Source: Bacillota bacterium (GTDB taxonomy: Bacteria > Bacillota_E > Symbiobacteriia > Symbiobacteriales > Symbiobacteriaceae). From it: DNA of 5,203 nt. The stretch lies in NCBI GenBank assembly GCA_003242675.1, contig QGVE01000158.1:1-5203 (forward strand). Reading direction: 5' to 3'. Both the position numbers and the translations under genes were made by a program. The stretch's first letter is position 1; every line of letters begins with the position of its first letter. The notes below the pieces were generated by a model that did no database searches, was not told the origin of the DNA, and saw only the letters and a list, made by a program, of their open reading frames with translations. Below are positions 1 through 5,203 of the stretch, piece by piece.

Positions 1-1135
1 GGTGGGGCAGCGGGGCCTGGTTTTCGGGCCCTGGTCCGACCGGGAGGCCCCGGCGCCCCCACAAGGGCTGCTCCAGGGGCGCTGTGGCGGGGCCCAGGGG
101 CACCGGCGCCGCCAGGATGAGGTCGGCCTGGTCCAGCCAGCGGGCGACCTCCTGCAGCACCCCGTCCGGCACGTGGTGGAAGGCCGGGTAGGTGAGGACC
201 GGCATGCCCAGGGCGCTGGCCAGCAGGGCGTCCGGATCCCGCTCCTCCACCGGTCCCACCGAGACGGTGGCCCCGCGCCGGAACAGGTGGGCCAGGGTCG
301 GGCCCGCGGCGCCGCCGCCGGCCAGCACGTGGATCCGGCGGCCCGCCAGCGAGCCGTCCTCCTCGTCGAAGGCGACGACCTGGGGGCACCCGGTGACCGG
401 ATCGGCCCGCACGAGGGCGGTGACCCCGTAGGCCTCCTTCAGGTTGGCGGGGGTCAGCACCTCCGCAGGCGTGCCCATCGCCAGCACCCGGCCCCGGCAG
501 AGGAGCACCAGCTCGTCGCAGTAGCGGGCGGCCAGGTTCAGGTCGTGCAGGACCGCGATGGCCGCCATGCCCTCCCGGCAGAGCGTCCGGATCAGGTTCA
601 GGGCCCGGAGCTGGTGGTGCAGGTCCAGGGCGGAGGTCGGCTCGTCCAGGAGCAGGACGTTGGGTTCCTGCGCCAGGCTCTTGGCGAGGAAGGTCATCTG
701 CCGCTCGCCGCCGGAGAGGGTGGTGACCGGCTGCTCCGCCAGGTGGAGGGTGCCTGTGAGCGCCATGGCCCGCCGGACGGCCTCCACATCTCGGGGACCC
801 TCCGCGCGGAAGCGGCCGAGGTGGGGGTGCCGCCCCATCATGACGACCTCCCACGCGGGGAAGGCGAAAGCGACCTGGGTCTCCTGGGGGAGGTACGCCA
901 CCTCCCGGGCTAGCGCCCGGGCCGTGAGGCGGGCGACGGGCCGGTTGTTGAGCAGGGCCTCGCCGGCGGTGGGCCGCAGCAGCCCGGCCAGGATCTTGAG
1001 CAGGGTCGACTTGCCCGCGCCGTTGGGCCCGATGATGCCGGTGAAGCGCCCCGCGCCGCCCTGCAGGCTGACGGCGTCCAGGATCCGGCGCCCGGCCAGC
1101 TCCAGGCTGACCGCCCGTGCGGTGATCTGGCTCAT
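1..1135 (-). CDS. ABC importer ATPase, cobalamin/iron-siderophore class, with C-terminal extension (partial, 3' end beyond window)
   Basis: This is the cytoplasmic ATPase that powers the adjacent FecCD-type permease. The frame stays open from the ATG at 1135 to the left edge, giving 378 visible residues and no stop. Motifs seen: Walker A GPNGAGKST (36-44), Q-loop glutamine 84 in YLPQET, signature LSGGE (140-144), Walker B LLLDEP (161-166), D-loop SALD (168-171) and switch histidine 197 in VLHDLN. The ATPase core ends near residue 255, the usual family length. A further 110 or more residues follow, opening with a glycine-rich IHVLAGGG (268-275). I recall such extensions from BtuD-type proteins of haloarchaea, methanogens and some Bacillota, which favours corrinoid as substrate; a ferric siderophore or heme remains possible. 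The start overlaps the permease stop as ATGA, and an AAAGGAG site lies 7 bases upstream, so the two are translationally coupled. The ATPase call is firm; the substrate is inferred. Confidence 0.93.
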   Translation of the reverse strand, partial: MSQITARAVSLELAGRRILDAVSLQGGAGRFTGIIGPNGAGKSTLLKILAGLLRPTAGEALLNNRPVARLTARALAREVAYLPQETQVAFAFPAWEVVMMGRHPHLGRFRAEGPRDVEAVRRAMALTGTLHLAEQPVTTLSGGERQMTFLAKSLAQEPNVLLLDEPTSALDLHHQLRALNLIRTLCREGMAAIAVLHDLNLAARYCDELVLLCRGRVLAMGTPAEVLTPANLKEAYGVTALVRADPVTGCPQVVAFDEEDGSLAGRRIHVLAGGGAAGPTLAHLFRRGATVSVGPVEERDPDALLASALGMPVLTYPAFHHVPDGVLQEVARWLDQADLILAAPVPLGPATAPLEQPLWGRRGLPVGPGPENQAPLPH

Positions 1136-2184
1136 CGCGTCGCTCCTTTCCTGTCGCCCCGCAGCACCAAATAAAGGAAAAACGGCGCTCCGACGAGCGA
1201 CGTGACAACGCCCACCTGGATCGTGATCGGGTTCCAGGCGAGGCGGGAGATGGTATCGGCGATGATCAGGAAGCTCGCGCCGCCCAGGGCACTGGCCGGC
1301 AGGAGGAGGCGGTGGTCCGGCCCGGCGACCAGCCGGAGGCCGTGGGGGATGACCAACCCCACGAAGCCGATGATCCCGCTGACCGCCACGGCCGCGCCGG
1401 TGATGACGGAGGCGATCGCGAGCAAGAGGGCGCGGGTGCGGGTCACGTCGATCCCGGAGGTCCGGGCCTGCTCGTCGCCCAGGAGGAGCATGTTCAGGTC
1501 CCGGGCGAAAGCCATGAGGAGGAGGCATCCCACCAGGATCGGGCCCGCCACCAGGTACACGTGCTCCCACGTCCGGGCCTCCAGGCCGCCCTGCAGCCAG
1601 TAGATGATGCCCCTGAGCTCGCTCTCGTGGCGGGCGTTGGCGACCAGGAGGCTGATGACGGCGCTGAGAAACGAATTGATGCCGATGCCCAGGAGGAGCA
1701 GGGTACCGACGCCCGAGCGGTGGGTGCGGCTCCAGACGAGGAACACGAGGATGACTGCGGCCATCGCGCCCACGAAGGCGGCCGCAGGCAGGATCCAGCG
1801 GCTGAGATCGGTCCAGCCCAAGTAGATGGCGGCCACTGCCCCCAGGGCGGCGCCGCTGGAGACCCCCACCACGCCCGGCTCCGCCAGGGGATTGCGGAAG
1901 AGCGCCTGCATGACGACGCCGGAGACCCCGAGCGCGGCGCCCACCAGCCCGCCGACCAGGATCCGGGGCAGGCGGATCTGGTCCACCATGAGGAACTCCC
2001 GGTCGGTGACCGGAATGGCGGTCGTGATGCCGATGCGCCTCAGCAGGATGGCCGCCGTGTGCTCCCAGGGGATGCGGACCGGCCCGAGCGCCGCCGAGAC
2101 GAGGATGGCGCCGATGAGCACGAGGGAGAGGACGAGGAGCACGGTGACGAGACGGCGGGAGAGCGGCGTGGGGCAGGTGGCCAA
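1132..2184 (-). CDS. FecCD/BtuC-family ABC transporter permease
   Basis: Inner-membrane channel of a vitamin B12/ferric siderophore/heme importer, normally a homodimer working with the ATPase encoded next and a substrate-binding lipoprotein. Numbering here is from the GTG at 2193 (353 residues). FecCD landmarks in order: RLPRIL (74-79), QALFRNPLAEPGVVGVSSGA (96-115), the cytoplasmic loop LLLGDEQARTSG (236-247) that usually contacts the ATPase, SGIIGFVGLVIPHGLR (272-287), ADTISR (312-317) and GVVTSLVGAPFFLYL (328-342). Hydrophobic stretches throughout fit the usual roughly ten-helix fold and the length is normal. The acidic residue usually seen just before the last segment (as in PxELPxG) is replaced by NPITIQVG. 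Start choice: the GTG at 2193 lies inside the Shine-Dalgarno sequence itself, so the TTG at 2184, 6 bases beyond AGGAGGTG, is preferred and gives 350 residues. It is the first gene of its operon, with its own promoter, and overlaps the ATPase start by 4 bases. Confidence 0.94.
   Translation of the reverse strand: MATCPTPLSRRLVTVLLVLSLVLIGAILVSAALGPVRIPWEHTAAILLRRIGITTAIPVTDREFLMVDQIRLPRILVGGLVGAALGVSGVVMQALFRNPLAEPGVVGVSSGAALGAVAAIYLGWTDLSRWILPAAAFVGAMAAVILVFLVWSRTHRSGVGTLLLLGIGINSFLSAVISLLVANARHESELRGIIYWLQGGLEARTWEHVYLVAGPILVGCLLLMAFARDLNMLLLGDEQARTSGIDVTRTRALLLAIASVITGAAVAVSGIIGFVGLVIPHGLRLVAGPDHRLLLPASALGGASFLIIADTISRLAWNPITIQVGVVTSLVGAPFFLYLVLRGDRKGATR
1143..1149 (-). promoter_or_regulatory. 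Ribosome binding site of the ATPase gene
   Basis: AAAGGAG on the minus strand lies 7 bases before the ATG at 1135, inside the last codons of the permease gene. It supports this ATG as the true start despite the overlap and allows re-initiation after the permease stop. Confidence 0.7.
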
Positions 2185-2190
2185 GCCATA

Positions 2191-2200
2191 CACCTCCTCC
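2191..2200 (-). promoter_or_regulatory. Strong ribosome binding site that decides the permease start
   Basis: The minus strand reads GGAGGAGGTG, containing AGGAGGTG, a full 8-base complement to the 16S rRNA 3' end. The GTG of the longest reading frame is the last three bases of this site, so it cannot be both anti-SD target and start codon. The in-frame TTG at 2184-2182 sits 6 bases downstream, a normal spacing. Confidence 0.75.
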
Positions 2201-2213
2201 GAGCCATATCCCT

Positions 2214-2230
2214 ATTGTTCAGTGAATGAT
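2214..2230. promoter_or_regulatory. Imperfect palindrome over the importer -10 box, candidate operator
   Basis: ATTGTTCA-G-TGAATGAT on the plus strand has arms matching at six of eight positions, with a perfect TTCA-G-TGAA core. It covers the predicted -10 box and part of the spacer, where a bound repressor would block RNA polymerase. It matches no operator I can name (not a clear Fur box), so a regulatory role is inference from position and symmetry only. Confidence 0.3.
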
Positions 2231-2242
2231 GCAAAACGTCAA
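2214..2242 (-). promoter_or_regulatory. Predicted housekeeping promoter of the importer operon
   Basis: On the minus strand TTGACG (2242-2237, five of six consensus bases) and AACAAT (2219-2214, four of six) are separated by exactly 17 bases. Transcription would start near 2207 and leave a leader of about 20 bases, too short for a riboswitch. This makes the permease the first gene of the unit. Confidence 0.6.
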
Positions 2243-2440
2243 TGGGCCGGATGGTCAGGTAGGCTCTCTAAATTCGCACCTTGGTGCCCCATCGTCGGGA
2301 TACAAAAGCGACCGCCGGCACCTGAGCCCATGTACTGTCTGGACCTCTGCCGGGATGGGGTGTGCACTGTATTCCCAAAATAGAGGCCGCGTCCGACAGG
2401 GTACTGCCGGCGGCGCATGGACGCGGGCGCCCGTCTCGGT
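2243..2440. other. Divergent intergenic region, no gene recognised
   Basis: About 200 bases between the importer promoter and the -10-like box of the radical SAM gene. No credible small gene is seen. GGTGC/GGTGCC at 2283-2288 can pair either with GCACC at 2276-2280, which gives a very tight loop, or with GGCACC at 2317-2322. GTACTG occurs near 2332 and again near 2401. None of the conserved boxes of the cobalamin riboswitch is recognisable on either strand. The stretch is less GC-dense around 2200-2280 and 2440-2475, as expected for promoters. Confidence 0.5.
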
Positions 2441-2446
2441 TTAAGC

Positions 2447-2452
2447 TATACT
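2447..2452 (+). promoter_or_regulatory. Likely -10 box of the radical SAM gene
   Basis: TATACT matches five of six bases of the sigma-A -10 consensus and would start transcription near 2459, about 35 bases before the preferred GTG start. No good -35 hexamer lies 16-18 bases upstream, where the sequence is GC-rich (around 2424-2429), so the promoter may be weak or activator-dependent. Confidence 0.4.
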
Positions 2453-2455
2453 CGT

Positions 2456-2465
2456 ATGAATTCAT
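2456..2465. promoter_or_regulatory. Perfect 10-base palindrome at the predicted transcription start
   Basis: ATGAATTCAT is fully self-complementary, AT-rich in a GC-rich neighbourhood, and spans the predicted +1 of the radical SAM transcript. It shares TGAA/TTCA half-elements with the palindrome at the importer promoter. It could be an operator, but a 10-base palindrome can arise by chance. Confidence 0.25.
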
Positions 2466-2492
2466 TCTAAATTGGCAGGGGTGGGACGTCCC

Positions 2493-3572
2493 GTGCGTGA
2501 GCTGCCCAGGGTGGATTTTAACGAGCGGCCTCTCATCGTGATTTGGGAAGTGACCCGGGCGTGTGCCCTCGCGTGCCGGCACTGCCGCGCCGAGGCCATC
2601 CCGCGGCGCGACCCCAATGAGCTGACCTTCGAAGAGGGCTGCCGGCTGATCGACCAGGTGAAGGAACTCGATCCGCCGCTCTTCGTGCTCACCGGCGGCG
2701 ACCCGTTCATGCGCAAGGACCTGCCCGAGCTGATCCGCTACGCCACCTCCATCGGCCTCCGGGTCTCCTCCAGCCCCAGCGGCACGCGCCTGGCGAACCT
2801 GGCCAACATGAAGCGCTGCGCCGAGGCGGGGCTGAAGCGGGTGGCGTTCAGCCTCGACCACGCGGACGAGGAGGCGCACGACGCCTTCCGCGGGGTGAGG
2901 GGCTCCTACCGCTGGACGATGGAAGGCATCGCCGCCGCCCGGGAGGCCGGCCTGGTGGTGCAGATCGGCACGACCGTGTCCAGGCACAACTGGAAGGTGC
3001 TGGACCGCATCGCCCGGAAGGTCGAGGAGATCGGCGTGGCGCTCTGGTCGCTCTTCTTCCACATCCCGACCGGGCGGGGACAGATGGAGGACATGCTGAC
3101 GGCCGAGGAGAACGAGCAGGTCCTGGAGTGGCTGGCGGACTACAGCCGCACGGCGCCCTTTCCCATCAAGACCACCGAGGCCCCCCACTGGCGGCGGGTC
3201 CTGCTGCAGAAGGGCATGGAGATCCCCGTCCAGGGCGTCAATGACGGCAAGGGCTTCATCTTCATCTCCCACACCGGCGAGGTCAACCCCTCGGGCTTCC
3301 TCCCGTGGAACGCCGGCAACGTGCGGGAGACGACCCTGGCGAAGATCTACCGCGAGTCGGAGGTCTTCCTGGCCCTGCGGGATCCGCGCAAGCTGAAGGG
3401 CCGGTGCGGCGCCTGTGAGTACCGGGAGATCTGCGGCGGCTCCCGGGCGCGGGCCTTTGCGGTGTACGGCGACTGGCTGGAGGAGGACCCGGGCTGCTGT
3501 TACGTCCCTCCGGGGTACCGGGCGAAGGCCGGAGCCGAGGCGGAGACCGCGGCGGGCACGCCCGCGCTGTGA
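2493..3572 (+). CDS. Radical SAM enzyme with reduced SPASM-like C-terminal domain (TIGR04053-like)
   Basis: A cytoplasmic iron-sulfur enzyme that should cleave S-adenosylmethionine to start radical chemistry; the substrate is unknown. From the GTG at 2493 (359 residues), the SAM-cluster motif CxxxCxxC is C24, C28 and C31 in TRACALACRHC, followed by TGGDPF (67-72) in place of the commoner GGE. The C-terminal region has C305, C308, C314 and the adjacent pair C335-C336, in the pattern CxxC-x5-C...CC, enough for one auxiliary [4Fe-4S] cluster. Ser267 in NPSGF sits where many SPASM proteins have the first auxiliary cysteine. From memory it resembles the family labelled TIGR04053, related to the heme-pathway enzymes AhbC, AhbD and NirJ. 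Start choice: the longest frame begins at TTG 2472 without a ribosome binding site, whereas GTG 2493 follows AGGGGTG by 9 bases. It is a single-gene unit, divergent from the importer and ending in a shared terminator. Confidence 0.92.
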   Translation: MRELPRVDFNERPLIVIWEVTRACALACRHCRAEAIPRRDPNELTFEEGCRLIDQVKELDPPLFVLTGGDPFMRKDLPELIRYATSIGLRVSSSPSGTRLANLANMKRCAEAGLKRVAFSLDHADEEAHDAFRGVRGSYRWTMEGIAAAREAGLVVQIGTTVSRHNWKVLDRIARKVEEIGVALWSLFFHIPTGRGQMEDMLTAEENEQVLEWLADYSRTAPFPIKTTEAPHWRRVLLQKGMEIPVQGVNDGKGFIFISHTGEVNPSGFLPWNAGNVRETTLAKIYRESEVFLALRDPRKLKGRCGACEYREICGGSRARAFAVYGDWLEEDPGCCYVPPGYRAKAGAEAETAAGTPAL

Positions 3573-3587
3573 CGGCCAGCGGAAACA

Positions 3588-3632
3588 AGAGCGGGCGCGG
3601 AGGTGTTGTCCTCCGCGCCCTTTGGGCGCTCT
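3588..3632. terminator. Bidirectional terminator hairpin between convergent genes
   Basis: A perfect 11-pair stem (3593-3603 with 3610-3620) closes a 6-base loop. Outer arms AGAGC (3588-3592) and GCTCT (3628-3632) can extend it around a bulge at 3621-3627. It lies 20 bases after the radical SAM stop and 5 bases after the esterase stop. Plus-strand transcripts leave the inner stem through TTT; minus-strand transcripts meet the T-rich CTCTTGTTT. The U tracts are short, but the stem is very stable. GCGCCC at 3615-3620 could instead pair with GGGCGC at 3624-3629. Confidence 0.75.
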
Positions 3633-3637
3633 GGGGG

Positions 3638-4396
3638 TTAGCTGTGCTTCCGGATGAACTCCAGCGACCGCTCGAGGATGAGCTCCTTGTCGTTGTCCAG
3701 CGTGGCCACGTGGTAGGAGTTCTCGAGCCAGAGCAGCTCCTTCTCCGTGCTGGCGATGCCGTTCAGAATGATCTCGGCGTTGCGGGGCGGCACGAGGTGG
3801 TCCTCGCGGGACTGGATGATCAGCGCCGGGCACTGGATGCGGGGCAGCAGGAGTTCGGCGACGGCGCAGAGGACGATCAGGTGCTTGATGGCCGGCACCG
3901 GGACCACCGAGTAGGCCAGCTCCTTGACGCCTTCTGCCTTGATGTCGCTGCCGATGCCGGGCAGCTCGGCCGGCGCATCGGGGTTAAACGCCAGCGCGGC
4001 GAGGTCGGGCGCATCCAGCTTGACCGGCGCGTTGATGGGGATGATCCCGGCAAACCGGTCCGGGAACTGGCCCGCCGCCCAGAGCGTCAGGGTGCCGCCC
4101 ATGGAGAGGCCGGTCATGAAGAGCACGTCGCAGCGCTCCTCCAGCCAGCGCATCGCCTCCACGATGTCCCGCGTCCAGTCGGAGGCGGTGGCCGCGGCCA
4201 TGTCAGCCGGCGAGGTGCCGTGTCCGGTCAGGCGGGGCATGGCCACCGTGTAGCCGGCCTCGGCAAACCCCTCCGCCAGGAAGCGCATCGACTGGGGTGA
4301 GCCGGTAAAGCCGTGGGAGACCAGGACGCCGATGCGGTTTCCGACCTTGTACATCGGCTCTGCGCCGGGGAGGACCTGAAGAGTCGCCGTCGTCAT
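3638..4396 (-). CDS. Est30-like carboxylesterase / monoacylglycerol lipase (alpha/beta hydrolase)
   Basis: A 252-residue serine hydrolase expected to cleave short- to medium-chain esters or monoacylglycerols in the cytoplasm; no signal peptide is visible. The alpha/beta-hydrolase landmarks are complete: oxyanion-hole segment SHGFTGSP (27-34), nucleophile Ser98 in the elbow GLSMG (96-100), acid Asp199 in SREDHLVPP, and catalytic His229 in NSYHVATLD. Length and motif spacing match the Geobacillus Est30 and bacterial monoacylglycerol lipase group, where the triad lies at nearly the same positions. A small cap region falls roughly between residues 120 and 180. The ATG at 4396 follows AAAGGAG by 10 bases. 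The TAA stop lies next to the shared hairpin. Upstream on the same strand, 85 bases away, is the anti-sigma-like gene, with no convincing promoter between them, so co-transcription is possible. The exact substrate cannot be read from the sequence. Confidence 0.93.
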   Translation of the reverse strand: MTTATLQVLPGAEPMYKVGNRIGVLVSHGFTGSPQSMRFLAEGFAEAGYTVAMPRLTGHGTSPADMAAATASDWTRDIVEAMRWLEERCDVLFMTGLSMGGTLTLWAAGQFPDRFAGIIPINAPVKLDAPDLAALAFNPDAPAELPGIGSDIKAEGVKELAYSVVPVPAIKHLIVLCAVAELLLPRIQCPALIIQSREDHLVPPRNAEIILNGIASTEKELLWLENSYHVATLDNDKELILERSLEFIRKHS

Positions 4397-4406
4397 GCCG
4401 AAACCA

Positions 4407-4413
4407 CTCCTTT
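4407..4413 (-). promoter_or_regulatory. Ribosome binding site of the esterase gene
   Basis: AAAGGAG on the minus strand lies 10 bases before the ATG at 4396. It sits in the longer string AGGAAAGGAG, also found before the ATPase start. Confidence 0.6.
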
Positions 4414-4481
4414 CCTGGGCATATGGCTGCGCATCTTCGCTTCTGGAAGGGTTCCGGCAATTCCTGCTGGCAGCGGCCCGG

Positions 4482-5203
4482 TCAGTTGCGCTTTACCAGG
4501 CGGGCCAGCTCGATCACGCGCTCCGGGTCCGGCCCGTGCAGACGGACCCGCATCTCATCCCACGCCCATTCGCAGTACCCTCGCACCCGGCCGTGGCGGC
4601 CGCGGGTGTAGCAGACCGCCTCCGCATCTCCCAGTTTGACGATCCGCACGTCGCCGCCCGCCTGCTCGGCGCGGCGCACCAGGTCGGCCATCGCGGGCAG
4701 GTGCGGGACCATGCGGCCAGCTTCGTCCGAGACGAGACGAACTTCCGCCGTGAGGCTGTAGGCATGGCCGTCGTAAAAGTAGGAAAATGACACGGATCGG
4801 ACTTCGGATACGGGCGAATCCTTTTTGGTCGTCACGCGAAGCCTGCCCATCCTGCCGGGCCCGTCCGGGATGCTGGGGGGAGTGAACCCGGCGGCGGCTG
4901 CCGCTTCCTCCGGGGTCGTGAACGTCCCGTGGTACAGGAGGTTTTCATCCGATGCGGTGGATGCGGCGAGGGAGCGGAGTCCGTCCAGCGCGGCAGCCCG
5001 CACCGTGGGGTGGAGGAGGCTGAGCAGGGCTCCCAGGATCAGGCAGGCCGCCGCGACCAGGCCCGCGGATCGGAAGAGCCGCCGCGGCGGCGCAGCGGCG
5101 GCGGTCCCGAGCCGCGCTCCGGTCGGTCTCTGCCATACCGCGGTCGGACCGGCGTCCAAAGCCGCGGTGATCTCCGCCCAGCGGTCGGAGGGCCCGTGCC
5201 CTG
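4482..5203 (-). CDS. Single-pass membrane protein, anti-sigma/DUF4367-like (partial, 5' end beyond window)
   Basis: The frame is open from the right edge to the TGA at 4484-4482, giving about 239 visible residues and no start that can be trusted. The TTG at 5159 begins the longest in-window frame, but the reading continues sensibly upstream (SDRWAEITAAL) and no ribosome binding site precedes it. Counting from that TTG, an arginine-bearing cytoplasmic N-terminal part is followed by one membrane segment at about 32-50 (GLVAAACLILGALLSLL), then HPTVRAAALDGL and an extracytoplasmic domain with TPEEAAAAAGFTPPSIPDGPG, a β-rich middle and a C-terminal ERVIELARLV helix. This layout recalls Bacillota anti-sigma-type proteins carrying DUF4367, in which a cytoplasmic N-terminus binds an ECF sigma factor; that part is mostly outside the window. 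No zinc-finger HxxxCxxC is visible. The gene is probably real; its function is a weak assignment. Confidence 0.75.
   Translation of the reverse strand, partial: GHGPSDRWAEITAALDAGPTAVWQRPTGARLGTAAAAPPRRLFRSAGLVAAACLILGALLSLLHPTVRAAALDGLRSLAASTASDENLLYHGTFTTPEEAAAAAGFTPPSIPDGPGRMGRLRVTTKKDSPVSEVRSVSFSYFYDGHAYSLTAEVRLVSDEAGRMVPHLPAMADLVRRAEQAGGDVRIVKLGDAEAVCYTRGRHGRVRGYCEWAWDEMRVRLHGPDPERVIELARLVKRN

Noticed and set aside
2..913. 303-residue plus-strand open frame
   Set aside because: It is antisense to the ATPase, whose Walker A, signature, Walker B and H-loop motifs are all on the minus strand. The composition is typical of a shadow frame.
1312..2229. 305-residue plus-strand open frame
   Set aside because: It is antisense to the FecCD permease and consists of charged low-complexity sequence with no recognisable domain.
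2214..2230. Fur box at the importer promoter
   Set aside because: The palindrome lacks the GATAAT/ATTATC pattern of Fur sites; only generic dyad symmetry is present.
2194..2471. Cobalamin riboswitch upstream of the importer or the radical SAM gene
   Set aside because: It was looked for because of the B12-type importer, but none of the conserved core boxes is recognisable on either strand. The predicted importer leader is only about 20 bases.
2268..3833. 521-residue open frame on the minus strand
   Set aside because: It lies antisense to the radical SAM gene, which has full family motifs. The frame is low-complexity, rich in Arg, Pro, Gly, His and Ala, as expected for a shadow frame in GC-rich DNA.
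3569..4300. 243-residue plus-strand open frame
   Set aside because: It is antisense to the esterase with its complete catalytic triad, and it would run through the terminator hairpin.
4397..4481. Promoter between the anti-sigma-like gene and the esterase
   Set aside because: The best pairing (TTCCAG, 17 bases, CATATG on the minus strand) matches consensus at only two and three of six positions.
1..5203. Mobile element, CRISPR array, tRNA or rRNA
   Set aside because: No transposase or integrase motifs, terminal inverted repeats, spaced direct repeats or RNA gene signatures were seen, and base composition is even across the genes.

Overview
The window is uniformly GC-rich with little non-coding DNA. 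It uses GTG and TTG starts alongside ATG, and strong AGGAGG-type ribosome binding sites. The gene families (FecCD-type importer, SPASM-like radical SAM enzyme, Est30-like carboxylesterase, anti-sigma-like membrane protein) best fit a GC-rich, possibly thermophilic Bacillota such as a Symbiobacterium relative. The taxon is an inference from gene style; there is no rRNA or other marker here.

Layout. Positions 1-2184 (minus strand) hold an importer operon of the vitamin B12/iron-siderophore class. The permease comes first and is translationally coupled through an ATGA overlap to its ATPase, which runs off the left edge. The ATPase has a C-terminal extension of more than 110 residues of a type I associate with cobalamin-transport BtuD proteins of archaea and some Bacillota, so corrinoid is the favoured substrate. 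A roughly 300-base divergent intergenic region follows, with a promoter for the importer, a -10-like box for the next gene, and short palindromes at both. Positions 2493-3572 (plus) encode a radical SAM enzyme with a reduced C-terminal cysteine domain. A strong hairpin at 3588-3632 is placed to terminate both this gene and the convergent one. Positions 3638-4396 (minus) encode an Est30-like carboxylesterase/monoacylglycerol lipase with a complete catalytic triad. Upstream of it on the same strand, 4482-5203 is the 3' part of a single-pass membrane protein resembling the DUF4367/anti-sigma class, running off the right edge.

How they relate. The two importer genes clearly work together as membrane channel and motor; the substrate-binding protein is not visible and would lie beyond the left edge or elsewhere. 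The radical SAM gene shares the divergent control region with the importer. Its relatives include tetrapyrrole-modifying enzymes, so a link to corrinoid or heme chemistry is possible but unproven. The esterase and the anti-sigma-like gene may be co-transcribed (85-base gap, no convincing promoter or terminator between them). No mobile element, CRISPR array, tRNA or rRNA was seen. Most of the window is ordinary gene content; the points most worth a second look are the ATPase extension, the reduced SPASM-like domain and the divergent control region.
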